Positions 1 to 6,387 are shown, counted from the first letter of the stretch. The stretch is 6,486 bases of DNA from an uncultured Lachnospiraceae bacterium (GCA_905236615.1 CAJORC010000357.1:1-6486), one strand, 5' to 3'. Notes: generated by a model not told the origin, from the letters alone. A program made the numbers and translations.

Positions 1-2
1 AC

Positions 3-251
3 GGCGTTGATAACGGAACCGTCCTCGCAGCGAAGGAGTTTTCCACAGAGATGCTCTTAAAGATCATTCCCGGAAGTGTCTCCGGTCTGGTTGCAGAAAA
101 AGGAGGCAAGAATTCCCATGCGGCAATCCTTGCCCGTAGTATGTCCCTGCCTGCCGTCTTTAATATTCCACATCTTATGGAAAGGATTCACGACGGGGAA
201 ATCATATTTATAGACGGCAACACAGGCGAAATCATTTTAGGATCTCAGTAA
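3..251 (+). CDS. C-terminal end of a PEP-utilising (PTS enzyme I-like) phosphohistidine swivel-domain protein, 5' partial
   Basis: The frame is open from the left edge (first full codon at base 3) and stops with TAA at 249-251, giving the last 82 residues of a longer protein. The motif GGKNSHAAILARS matches the phosphohistidine signature of PEP-utilising enzymes; its His codon is at 117-119. The following SLPAV and the DGEIIFIDGNTGEIIL tail match the end of the swivel domain as seen in PTS enzyme I. In that family the His carries phosphate from PEP. In canonical enzyme I a PEP-binding barrel of roughly 300 residues follows this domain, but here the protein stops about 8 residues after the last strand of the swivel domain. 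It is therefore either an enzyme I-like protein without the barrel or an enzyme with the swivel domain at its C-terminus, as in PEP synthase-like rifampin phosphotransferases. The ARSMSLPAV wording favours the enzyme I type. The gene is convergent with the sulfhydrylase gene. The domain call is firm; the exact protein is not. Confidence 0.8.
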   Translation, partial: GVDNGTVLAAKEFSTEMLLKIIPGSVSGLVAEKGGKNSHAAILARSMSLPAVFNIPHLMERIHDGEIIFIDGNTGEIILGSQ

Positions 252-267
252 AGCTGCTTTCAGCAAT

Positions 268-1551
268 TCAGAGCTGCTCAAGAGCCTGCTTAAGGTCAGC
301 TATAAGGTCTTCCTTATCTTCAAGACCGCAGGATATCCTTATAAGTCCTGCAGGAATTCCGGCTTCTTCAAGCTGCTCATCCGTCATCTGCCTGTGAGTC
401 GAACTTGCAGGATTCAGGCAGCAGGTTCTTGCATCAGCAACGTGGGTCTCTATTGCGGCAAGTTTCAGGTTCTTCATGAACTTTTCTGCCGCAGACCTTC
501 CGCCTGCAAGCTCAAATGATACAACTCCGCATCCGCCGTTCGGCATATATTTCTTCGCTATCTCATGATATTTATTGCTTGCAAGTCCGGGATAATTTAC
601 AAATTTTACTTCTTCACGTCCTTCAAGGAATTCTGCAACCGTCAGTCCGTTTTCAACATGTCTTGCCATTCTCACATGAAGTGATTCCAGACCAAGATTC
701 AGTATAAATGCGCTGTTCGGTGACTGCACGCATCCGAAATCTCTCATAAGCTGTGCAGTTGCTTTTGTAATGTAAGCTCCCTCTTTGCCGAATTTTTCCG
801 CATAAGTTATACCATGATAGGATTCATCAGGCGTACAGAGTCCGGGGAATTTATCCGCATGTGCCATCCAGTCAAATTTTCCCGAATCAATTATCGCACC
901 CCCGACGCATGAACCGTGACCGTCCATATATTTTGTTGTCGAATGTGTCACGATATCAGCACCCCACTCTATCGGACGGCAGTTGACCGGAGTCGGAAAT
1001 GTATTATCAACTATAAGCGGTACACCGTGCTCGTGTGCAGCTTTTGCAAATTTCTCTATATCGAGAACCGTCAGTGCCGGATTAGCGATAGTCTCACCGA
1101 AAACAGCCTTTGTGTTATCCTTAAATGCGGCATTGAGTTCTTCCTCACTTGCATCAGGCGAAACGAATGTCACTTCTATTCCCATCTTTGCCATCGTTAC
1201 CGCGATCAGGTTAAATGTCCCTCCGTATATAGAAGATGAAGCAACGATATGCCCACCGTTTTCACAGATATTAAAGAGTGCAAAGAAGTTTGCAGACTGG
1301 CCGGATCCTGTAAGCATTGCTGCCGTACCGCCTTCAAGTTCCGCAATCTTTGCAGCTACCATATCACATGTCGGATTCTGAAGTCTTGAATAAAAATATC
1401 CGCTTGCTTCAAGATCGAAAAGTTTGCCCATGTCCTCGCTGGTATCATACTTAAAAGTCGTTGACTGTATTATCGGTATCTGACGCGGCTCACCGTTCTT
1501 CGGAGTATAACCGCCCTGTACACACTTAGTGTTTAATCTGTAATCGCTCAT
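268..1551 (-). CDS. metY: O-acetylhomoserine sulfhydrylase / homocysteine synthase (PLP-dependent)
   Basis: This is a complete 427-residue protein of the Cys/Met metabolism PLP enzyme family, the usual length for O-acetylhomoserine aminocarboxypropyltransferases. These cytosolic enzymes make homocysteine (or methionine from methanethiol) from O-acetylhomoserine and sulfide. Visible family features, in order, are YSRLQNPT at 54-61 (Tyr and Arg contacting PLP phosphate of the neighbouring subunit), GSGQSA at 82-87, Tyr109 in SSIYGG stacking on PLP, Asp182 in VDNTF holding the pyridine nitrogen, the Schiff-base Lys207 in THSTTKYMDGHG, NPASSTH at 380-386 and the carboxylate-binding Arg405 in IRISCG. 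The insert around 227-250 (WMAHADKFPGL, then PDESYHGITY) is typical of sulfhydrylases and separates it from the shorter cystathionine gamma-synthases and lyases. The ATG is supported by AAGGAG at 1559-1564, seven bases upstream. It is set apart from the upstream gene by a terminator, so it is probably transcribed alone. No T-box or SAM riboswitch was seen in the 117-base upstream gap. The exact sulfur donor cannot be read from the sequence. Confidence 0.93.
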   Translation of the reverse strand: MSDYRLNTKCVQGGYTPKNGEPRQIPIIQSTTFKYDTSEDMGKLFDLEASGYFYSRLQNPTCDMVAAKIAELEGGTAAMLTGSGQSANFFALFNICENGGHIVASSSIYGGTFNLIAVTMAKMGIEVTFVSPDASEEELNAAFKDNTKAVFGETIANPALTVLDIEKFAKAAHEHGVPLIVDNTFPTPVNCRPIEWGADIVTHSTTKYMDGHGSCVGGAIIDSGKFDWMAHADKFPGLCTPDESYHGITYAEKFGKEGAYITKATAQLMRDFGCVQSPNSAFILNLGLESLHVRMARHVENGLTVAEFLEGREEVKFVNYPGLASNKYHEIAKKYMPNGGCGVVSFELAGGRSAAEKFMKNLKLAAIETHVADARTCCLNPASSTHRQMTDEQLEEAGIPAGLIRISCGLEDKEDLIADLKQALEQL

Positions 1552-1571
1552 ATCTGGTCTCCTTGTTAAAA

Positions 1572-1577
1572 ATTATA
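1572..1577 (-). promoter_or_regulatory. Possible -10 box for metY
   Basis: The minus strand reads TATAAT here, a perfect consensus -10, between the upstream terminator and the metY ribosome binding site. No good -35 hexamer lies 16-18 bases upstream. A start at about 1565 would leave a leader of only about 14 bases, just enough to include the AAGGAG. The terminator upstream requires a promoter somewhere in 1565-1630, but this exact box is tentative. Confidence 0.3.
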
Positions 1578-1628
1578 GTGATTTTACCACACTGAAGTAT
1601 TTTATCACATTATTCCCCCTTTATCGAC

Positions 1629-1663
1629 AAAAAAATAAGCGCTGATCATGTTGGTCAGCGCTT
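1629..1663 (-). terminator. Intrinsic terminator of the GGDEF/EAL gene
   Basis: The arms AAGCGCTGATC (1637-1647) and GGTCAGCGCTT (1653-1663) form an 11-bp stem with one G-T wobble and a 5-base loop. On the minus strand the stem is followed by A and seven T residues (1629-1636), the classic Rho-independent layout. It begins 5 bases after the stop codon of the large sensor gene and separates it from metY. On the plus strand there is no comparable T-run next to the stem. Confidence 0.9.
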
Positions 1664-1668
1664 GTTGT

Positions 1669-4600
1669 TTATACTTTATCCTTTACCTTAAAATCAATCG
1701 CATCAGACGGCAGCAGAGGCTTCGAGAAATAATATCCCTGAATGGTGTCGCAGCCGTAATTTTTCAGAAGACGCATCTGCCATTCTTCCTCAACACCTTC
1801 GACCACTATCATCTTTCCGATATCGTGAGTCAGCTTGATTATGCCGCTGATAAAGGCATTGGTATTGACTCCGGCCTCTGTCTCTGTTTTATTCAGACAT
1901 GCATCCACGATGGATTTATCGAGTTTCACATAACTTACGGGGATATAGGTCAGGTAACGAAGTGACGAATATCCGGTTCCGAAATCGTCCAGCAGCATCT
2001 TTATCCCTGCCATCTTAAGTTTCTCAAAGAACCTCGATGCATGGGTATCCTGCTTGAATAAAAGACTTTCTGTAATCTCAATCTCAACAAGCGACGTATC
2101 CACGCCGTACTTTTCACAAAGCTCCAGGATAAAATCGACATATCCCATATCATTAAGCTGATTGCTCGAGAAATTGATCGATACGGGACATACTTTCTTT
2201 CCGTCCTCTATCCATTTTGCGATCTGTTTTATGACAAGTTCCGTACTCTTCCTTCCGATCTGCTTGATATAACCCTGGGACTCGGCTACCGGAATGAACT
2301 GTCCGGGATATATACCTCCCTTCTTCATTCGAATCAATGCTTCATAACCGCAGACCTCCATCTTCTTCATATTTATCTGCGGCTGATACATCATGTAGAA
2401 ACCATCATTTTCAAGTGCATCAATTATCGCTGCCTTGATATCGTTATACTGTGAAAGCTTATTCTTAAGTTCCTCTTCATATATAACAACCGAATTATAC
2501 TTGGAATTCTTTGCATCAGTCAGGGCTATTCCTGCATTCCTGATAATATCCTCAAATTCTGATTTTCCATCAGAGTATGCTATTCCGGACTTTATATGGA
2601 ACCATATCTTTTCACTGTCATCCTCAATACCCGCAACTTTCAGAAAATCTCTTATTATAGTAGGTCTCTTGGAAAGTCCCGCAATACTCTTCGCTATCTT
2701 TTCAGCCTTGTCAGCTTCTTCCCTGATAAGTACCAGAATAAATTCCGCACCGCTGTATCGTGCGGGTATTCTTTCCTCAACCCTGTATCCGCAGAATTTT
2801 CTCAGCCTCTCGGCCATATCCTTAAGTACCAGGTTTCCATCTTCAAAGCTGTAGGTCTCATTTATCTCCCTGAAATTATCAAGCTCAAAAAGTACGACCG
2901 CATATTTATCATCAGTCAGATTTTCTTTCATCTCCATGACAAGTGTTTCCCTGTTCATGAGACCTGTGATATGGTCATAGCGGTATGCTTCCAGAAGCCT
3001 GTTCTGTGAATCGATGACTTTTTCATCCATTGTCCTCCTTACACGGATGTGTAAAGTATAGGCAATGAGCATCGTTATCGCCGCAACAATAACAAGCAGG
3101 CTCACAAAGAAAAACATCACTATCTTCATCGGAAGTCTCTGTGTAAGCGTAAGTATGTCTGTATCCGATTCACAGTTTTCCGACTCTATCGATATCAGTT
3201 CCTTTGATGAATTCAATGCTGCTTTTGACAGAAGTGATGCAAGCATGTAATGTTCGGGTCTTACCGCACCGGAGAGAACCCAGCCCGTACTTTCCAATGG
3301 TGCAATTCTCACAGATCCGGAACGATGCTGGTTCACAAGCCATGTTGCCTTTACGAGAGATGTGGTAAGCCAGCCATAGCCACCTTCGAATATTTTGGTA
3401 TAACATTCCTCAAGGCTGTCAAACTCCACAACTTCTGAGTTTATTCCGTTAATTTTCAAATAATGCCTTACCTTGTCCGCATCGACTCCCTGTGCTGCAG
3501 AAAGCAGCTCTTTACCGTCAGCCGCTTCACCCGAAGGAATTTCCGATTGGTCATCTGCTCCGTAAAAAAATCTCATACCGGACGGCATCAGTATGACCAT
3601 AGACTGATTTTCATATGCAGCTGTCAGTATAAAGCCCATCGCAGAGGCATCCGACGCATCCATGTTCGTAAAGCCCACCACGTCAGCCTCGCCATTAAGA
3701 ACAGCTTCATACATCTCCCTGTAGTTGTTATATGGGATATAGGTAAATCTGATATTCACGCCCTCAAGTCTGAGCCTCTCTGACATAACCCCGTAAAACT
3801 CAGGTATGATACCCTTTTCTTCTCCTTCAGAATAGCTGTAATATGGCGGATCATTTTTCATAACAGCCACATTTACCAGACCGTCACTGAAATGATCCTG
3901 TATAAATGACTTTTCTTCTTCCGTTACCGCTATTCCCGATGTAACCTTTTCTCTATATTTATTTCTTAAATTTGTCACATAGTTAGGCGATTCATAGATT
4001 ATACGGTTCATTGCCTGATCTACCCGTCTCTTAAGATCAGGCTTATCCCTGTTCATGCATACATAGTATCCATTAGCCTCTTTTTCATAAATCGTCCGGT
4101 AATCCCTGAACTGTCCGTAACTTACGACCATACCGTCGATCTTACCGTTGTCTACGGCATCCTTCAATAACTGTTCACTCTCAAACTCGACCAGATTAAG
4201 AGTCGATCCATACTCAGACTCCCAGATTTCCGAAAGTTTTGCCATGTACGAGCCCGAAGTGACACCCAGTTTCATGCCTGATATCTGCTCCGGATTTCCA
4301 TATTCATAAAAATCATTTTCCGGATTAACAGCGATCTTAAATGCTCCTATCATAAAGGGATCTGCCGAGAAGATAAACTTTTCCTCTCTCTCTTCTGTCT
4401 TCGCTATTCCCGCAGCCATGTCTATCTCGCCGCTTTCAAGGGCATTCATCAATTCTTCAAAATTGTCATAGAATGAGTATTGAAGATCCATCATGCCATA
4501 CTGACTGATCTTCGCCATGTATTCAGCATCAAAGCCCCGTACGACCCCCTCTGCATCACGCATAGAATAGCCGTCCTGTTCGACTGTACCAAATCTGACT

Positions 4601-4710
4601 TTTAACAGAACCTCATTTTCCGCATGGGTTCTGACAGCAAAAATAAGCGCAAGAAATACAATAACTGCCATCACGGCAATCAAAGCTTTTGCGCTGTTTC
4701 TTTTGATCAT
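1669..4710 (-). CDS. Membrane receptor with tandem solute-binding domains, degenerate GGDEF and intact EAL: predicted c-di-GMP phosphodiesterase
   Basis: This 1013-residue protein has an N-terminal hydrophobic segment (about 9-26) that may be a signal anchor or be cleaved after THA at 30. Two extracellular family 3 solute-binding domains follow (about 36-255 and 276-505), then a transmembrane helix (about 529-553) ending in the positive stretch HIRVRR, a GGDEF domain (about 577-745) and an EAL domain (about 755-1008). The first binding domain keeps the TxxR pattern (T105, R108) that holds amino-acid carboxylates; the second lacks it. The GGDEF signature is SGAEF at 653-657, other metal and GTP-site residues are also changed (ELD for DID, SF for GH), and the RxxD inhibitory site is absent, so cyclase activity is unlikely. 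The EAL domain keeps every catalytic position: E790, N846, E878, D908-D909, K929, E971 and Q991. The inferred role is hydrolysis of c-di-GMP to pGpG, gated by an extracellular solute. A purine-rich AAGGGGGAAGGA lies just upstream of the ATG (4714-4725). It has its own terminator and diverges from coaBC. The ligand is unknown. Confidence 0.93.
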   Translation of the reverse strand: MIKRNSAKALIAVMAVIVFLALIFAVRTHAENEVLLKVRFGTVEQDGYSMRDAEGVVRGFDAEYMAKISQYGMMDLQYSFYDNFEELMNALESGEIDMAAGIAKTEEREEKFIFSADPFMIGAFKIAVNPENDFYEYGNPEQISGMKLGVTSGSYMAKLSEIWESEYGSTLNLVEFESEQLLKDAVDNGKIDGMVVSYGQFRDYRTIYEKEANGYYVCMNRDKPDLKRRVDQAMNRIIYESPNYVTNLRNKYREKVTSGIAVTEEEKSFIQDHFSDGLVNVAVMKNDPPYYSYSEGEEKGIIPEFYGVMSERLRLEGVNIRFTYIPYNNYREMYEAVLNGEADVVGFTNMDASDASAMGFILTAAYENQSMVILMPSGMRFFYGADDQSEIPSGEAADGKELLSAAQGVDADKVRHYLKINGINSEVVEFDSLEECYTKIFEGGYGWLTTSLVKATWLVNQHRSGSVRIAPLESTGWVLSGAVRPEHYMLASLLSKAALNSSKELISIESENCESDTDILTLTQRLPMKIVMFFFVSLLVIVAAITMLIAYTLHIRVRRTMDEKVIDSQNRLLEAYRYDHITGLMNRETLVMEMKENLTDDKYAVVLFELDNFREINETYSFEDGNLVLKDMAERLRKFCGYRVEERIPARYSGAEFILVLIREEADKAEKIAKSIAGLSKRPTIIRDFLKVAGIEDDSEKIWFHIKSGIAYSDGKSEFEDIIRNAGIALTDAKNSKYNSVVIYEEELKNKLSQYNDIKAAIIDALENDGFYMMYQPQINMKKMEVCGYEALIRMKKGGIYPGQFIPVAESQGYIKQIGRKSTELVIKQIAKWIEDGKKVCPVSINFSSNQLNDMGYVDFILELCEKYGVDTSLVEIEITESLLFKQDTHASRFFEKLKMAGIKMLLDDFGTGYSSLRYLTYIPVSYVKLDKSIVDACLNKTETEAGVNTNAFISGIIKLTHDIGKMIVVEGVEEEWQMRLLKNYGCDTIQGYYFSKPLLPSDAIDFKVKDKV

Positions 4711-4745
4711 CTGTCCTTCCCCCTTAATGTGTATTTAGTCCCTCG

Positions 4746-4751
4746 ACTATA
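4746..4751 (-). promoter_or_regulatory. Weak candidate -10 box for the GGDEF/EAL gene
   Basis: The minus strand reads TATAGT here, about 36 bases before the start codon, in the divergent gap 4711-4867. No convincing -35 box is seen at the proper distance, so this is only the best of several A/T-rich candidates in the gap. Confidence 0.2.
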
Positions 4752-4816
4752 TATCGGTCAGTTACTCCCGATTCCTTAACGCTTATAAAAAAATTTATGA
4801 TTATTTTATATTCTTG

Positions 4817-4825
4817 TGCTATGAT
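4817..4825 (+). promoter_or_regulatory. Extended -10 promoter for coaBC
   Basis: The plus strand reads TGC then TATGAT (4820-4825), an extended -10 element (TGnTATnaT type), in A/T-rich DNA. A start near 4832 would give a leader of about 36 bases ending in the coaBC ribosome binding site. There is no strong -35 hexamer, which fits an extended -10 promoter. It shares the 157-base gap with the divergent sensor gene. Confidence 0.5.
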
Positions 4826-4842
4826 GACTGTGTAATTACCAA

Positions 4843-4858
4843 ATAATGAACAATCCAA
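4843..4858 (+). repeat. 16-base direct repeat, copy 1 (coaBC leader)
   Basis: The sequence ATAATGAACAATCCAA lies in the coaBC leader, and its last two bases start the ribosome binding site. An exact second copy lies at 6087-6102, 19 bases after the coaBC stop codon and in the same orientation. A 16-base exact match within 6.5 kb is not expected by chance. Its role is unknown. Confidence 0.6.
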
Positions 4859-4867
4859 GGAGAACTT

Positions 4868-6067
4868 ATGAACTTAAAAGGAAAATGTGTTGTTATCGGA
4901 GTTACGGGAAGCATCGCTGCCTATAAAATGGCTGATGTTGTCAGCCAGCTTAAGAAAGACGGTGCCGATGTCCATGTCATTCTTACAAAAAATGCAACAA
5001 ATTTTATTACTCCCCAGACTTTTGAAACTTTAAGCAGCAACCGCTGTGTAGTTGATCAGTTTGACAGGGATTATAAATATGAAGTAACACATGTCGAGCT
5101 TGCAAAAGCAGCGGACTGCATAATGGTCGCACCCGCAACTGCAAATATAATCGCAAAAATGGCTCACGGAATTGCCGATGATATGCTCTCCACGGTCGTA
5201 CTCGCTTCAAGAGCAAAGAAGATCGTGTCTCCTGCAATGAACACAGCCATGCTTGAAAACCCGGTAACACAGGATAATATCTCAACTCTTAAACGATATG
5301 GGATAACTGTGATCAGTTCCGACTGCGGCATGCTTGCCTGCGGTGATGTCGGTGCCGGAAAACTTCCTAAACCGGAAACACTCCTTCAGTATATATATAA
5401 GGAAATCGCCCGTGAAAAGGATCTCGAAGGCAAAAAAGTTCTTGTGACCGCAGGTCCCACAAAGGAAGCCATCGATCCCGTGCGTTTTATCACAAATCAT
5501 TCCTCCGGCAAAATGGGCTATGCCATAGCACATGCAGCAATGCTCCGCGGCGCCGAAGTCACTCTCATTCATGGGGAAACCGCCCTTAAAGATCCGCTTT
5601 TTATTGAAAGCATCGGCATAAGCAGTGCCCATGACATGTATAATGAGGTCAGCAAACGTTTTGACGATACGGACATATATATCAGTGCTGCCGCTGTAGC
5701 TGATTTCCGTCCGAAAAATGCTGCCGATCATAAAATAAAGAAGAAAGACAGCGGAGATGCACCCACTATCGCGCTTGAGAGAACTGACGACATTATAGCC
5801 GCACTCGGCAGTATCAAAAGCCATCAGTTTATCTGTGGTTTCGCAATGGAAACGGAAGACCTTATAAATAACGCGATTGAAAAAATGAACAAAAAGAACA
5901 TGGATATGATCGTCGCAAATTCTATCAATACAAAAGGTGCCGGATTTGCAGGTGATACCAATGTATGTACTCTGATATCGGCTTCCGGTCAGAATGCTCT
6001 TACGCTCATGGATAAGGAAGATGTAGCCCATGCCATTCTGGATGAAATTATACGGATGTCGGACTGA
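4868..6067 (+). CDS. coaBC: Bifunctional phosphopantothenoylcysteine decarboxylase / phosphopantothenate-cysteine ligase
   Basis: This complete 399-residue protein catalyses two successive cytosolic steps of coenzyme A synthesis: joining cysteine to 4'-phosphopantothenate, then FMN-dependent decarboxylation to 4'-phosphopantetheine. The N-terminal CoaC flavoprotein domain (about 1-180) shows GVTGSIAAYK at 11-20, His75 in THVELAK, the VAPATANIIAK flavin loop, Asn125 in PAMN and Cys158 in ACGDVGAGK. The C-terminal CoaB ligase domain (about 187-399) shows VTAGPT at 192-197, Asn210 in ITNHSSGKMG and Lys289 in HKIKKK. These fall at the same numbers as the known catalytic residues of the E. coli Dfp/CoaBC protein (H75, N125, C158, N210, K289), so both activities are expected. 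One small difference is Lys165 in GAGKLP, where many homologues have Arg. The ATG is fixed by AAGGAG at 4857-4862 with a five-base spacer. The gene is preceded by its own promoter and appears monocistronic, since the next terminator is at 6238 and the next firm gene has its own promoter. Confidence 0.97.
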   Translation: MNLKGKCVVIGVTGSIAAYKMADVVSQLKKDGADVHVILTKNATNFITPQTFETLSSNRCVVDQFDRDYKYEVTHVELAKAADCIMVAPATANIIAKMAHGIADDMLSTVVLASRAKKIVSPAMNTAMLENPVTQDNISTLKRYGITVISSDCGMLACGDVGAGKLPKPETLLQYIYKEIAREKDLEGKKVLVTAGPTKEAIDPVRFITNHSSGKMGYAIAHAAMLRGAEVTLIHGETALKDPLFIESIGISSAHDMYNEVSKRFDDTDIYISAAAVADFRPKNAADHKIKKKDSGDAPTIALERTDDIIAALGSIKSHQFICGFAMETEDLINNAIEKMNKKNMDMIVANSINTKGAGFAGDTNVCTLISASGQNALTLMDKEDVAHAILDEIIRMSD

Positions 6068-6086
6068 TATCACTGTCACGTTGCAG

Positions 6087-6102
6087 ATAATGAACAATCC
6101 AA
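6087..6102 (+). repeat. 16-base direct repeat, copy 2 (downstream of coaBC)
   Basis: This is an exact, same-orientation copy of ATAATGAACAATCCAA at 4843-4858. Here it supplies the ATG (6090-6092) of the 49-codon open frame. It is not followed by a ribosome binding site, unlike copy 1. The two copies are 1244 bases apart and bracket coaBC. Confidence 0.6.
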
Positions 6103-6239
6103 TTCAGGACGCTTACGGTGCTACAGAAATCTTTGATTTCGTTGTAGCACCTATGCAGGGCGTTCCAAAGAATAACTCATATATGACAACCGGTGATCAT
6201 TGCACAAAATCGCATACAATTACCGATTATTTTACCTGA
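6090..6239 (+). CDS. Possible 49-residue small protein of unknown function
   Basis: The open frame starts MNNPIQDAYGATEIFDFVV and ends SHTITDYFT, followed by TGA. First codon positions are clearly purine-rich and third positions pyrimidine-rich, a weak sign of coding. The protein has one Cys (in GDHCTK) among several Thr and Ser residues, no hydrophobic segment and no Gly-Gly leader site. I recognise no family. Against it: no Shine-Dalgarno sequence lies upstream of the ATG, the frame is also open upstream into the coaBC end, strong hairpins lie within it, and its stop codon overlaps the first arm of the terminator. It could be a small peptide gene, a leader peptide, a fragment of a lost gene or chance. 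Confidence 0.2.
   Translation: MNNPIQDAYGATEIFDFVVAPMQGVPKNNSYMTTGDHCTKSHTITDYFT
6107..6165 (+). ncRNA. Long imperfect hairpin, unknown structured RNA element
   Basis: GGTGCTACA (6117-6125) pairs fully with TGTAGCACC (6143-6151). GAAATC (6126-6131) continues the helix with GATTTC (6135-6140), giving 15 bp around a TTT loop and a 2-base bulge (6141-6142). An outer helix of GGACGC (6107-6112) with GCGTTC (6160-6165) adds 6 bp, one a wobble, across an asymmetric internal loop of 4 and 8 bases. There is no T-run directly after it, so it is not itself a terminator. The loop-and-helix layout suggests an RNA with a function, but no known class was recognised. Confidence 0.4.
6191..6225 (+). other. 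Second hairpin before the terminator
   Basis: CGGTGAT (6191-6197) pairs with ATTACCG (6219-6225), 7 bp with one G-T wobble. The 21-base loop can pair further, TGC (6201-6203) with GCA (6212-6214). It lies between the long hairpin and the terminator. On its own it is modest evidence of RNA structure. Confidence 0.3.
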
Positions 6240-6273
6240 AATCCCCATTTTATGCGGATTTCTTGTCTTTTTT
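6238..6273 (+). terminator. Intrinsic terminator downstream of coaBC
   Basis: GAAATCC (6238-6244) pairs with GGATTTC (6256-6262). A C-C mismatch then separates three more pairs, CAT (6246-6248) with ATG (6252-6254), around a TTT loop. The stem is followed by TTGTCTTTTTT (6263-6273). It ends plus-strand transcription from coaBC, or from the region between, ahead of the next promoter. Its distance of 171 bases from the coaBC stop is long for a simple terminator. Confidence 0.8.
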
Positions 6274-6300
6274 CAGTTAATGAAAAATTAATATTTCTTG

Positions 6301-6329
6301 TTGAAAAATTTTCAGAACTGTTCTATACT
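6301..6329 (+). promoter_or_regulatory. Sigma-A type promoter for the HPr-like gene
   Basis: TTGAAA (6301-6306) and TATACT (6324-6329) are separated by exactly 17 bases, close to consensus in both boxes. It lies just after the terminator, in A/T-rich DNA. The predicted start is near 6336, giving a leader of about 103 bases. Confidence 0.8.
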
Positions 6330-6335
6330 GTAGTA

Positions 6336-6363
6336 GTTTTCGGATTTCGGGAGTATCCAAAAC
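6336..6363 (+). promoter_or_regulatory. 5'-terminal hairpin of the HPr-like gene's leader
   Basis: GTTTT (6336-6340) pairs with AAAAC (6359-6363) and GGAT (6342-6345) with ATCC (6355-6358), leaving a single bulged C and a 9-base loop. The hairpin starts at about the predicted first base of the transcript. Such 5' end stems often protect mRNA from decay; that role is inferred here. Confidence 0.4.
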
Positions 6364-6387
6364 GAAAGCAGTACCTATTTTTTCAAA

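Larger units (their letters stand above)
6068..6237 (+). other. Gene-poor region between coaBC and its apparent terminator; structured RNA candidate
   Basis: These 170 bases hold no recognised gene. They contain the second copy of the 16-base repeat (6087-6102), a long hairpin closed by an outer helix (6107-6165), a second hairpin (6191-6225) and a 49-codon open frame (6090-6239). The signatures of T-box, SAM, TPP, cobalamin, GEMM c-di-GMP, ZTP and fluoride RNAs, tmRNA and SRP RNA were looked for by eye and not found. It may be a long coaBC 3' untranslated region, a small RNA, or the leader peptide region of an attenuator. Confidence 0.4.

Noticed and set aside
252..267. Short GCTG/CAGC hairpin between the convergent gene ends as a shared terminator
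   Set aside because: The stem is only 4 bp with no T-run on either strand, so no terminator can be supported there.
916..1381. Plus-strand open frames of 107 and 132 codons inside metY
   Set aside because: They are antisense to a complete PLP enzyme, have no ribosome binding sites and no family resemblance.
1552..1668. SAM riboswitch or T-box expected upstream of a methionine gene
   Set aside because: The gap is only 117 bases, part of it is the upstream terminator, and neither a T-box TGGNACCGCG sequence nor an S-box core is present.
2435..3009. Plus-strand open frames of 139 and 137 codons inside the sensor gene
   Set aside because: They overlap the GGDEF region antisense and are explained as shadows of the minus-strand codons.
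5282..6097. 271-codon open frame on the minus strand
   Set aside because: It lies antisense to coaBC, whose catalytic residues all match the family; the antisense product has no recognisable domain and is Cys- and Phe-rich in a way typical of shadow frames.
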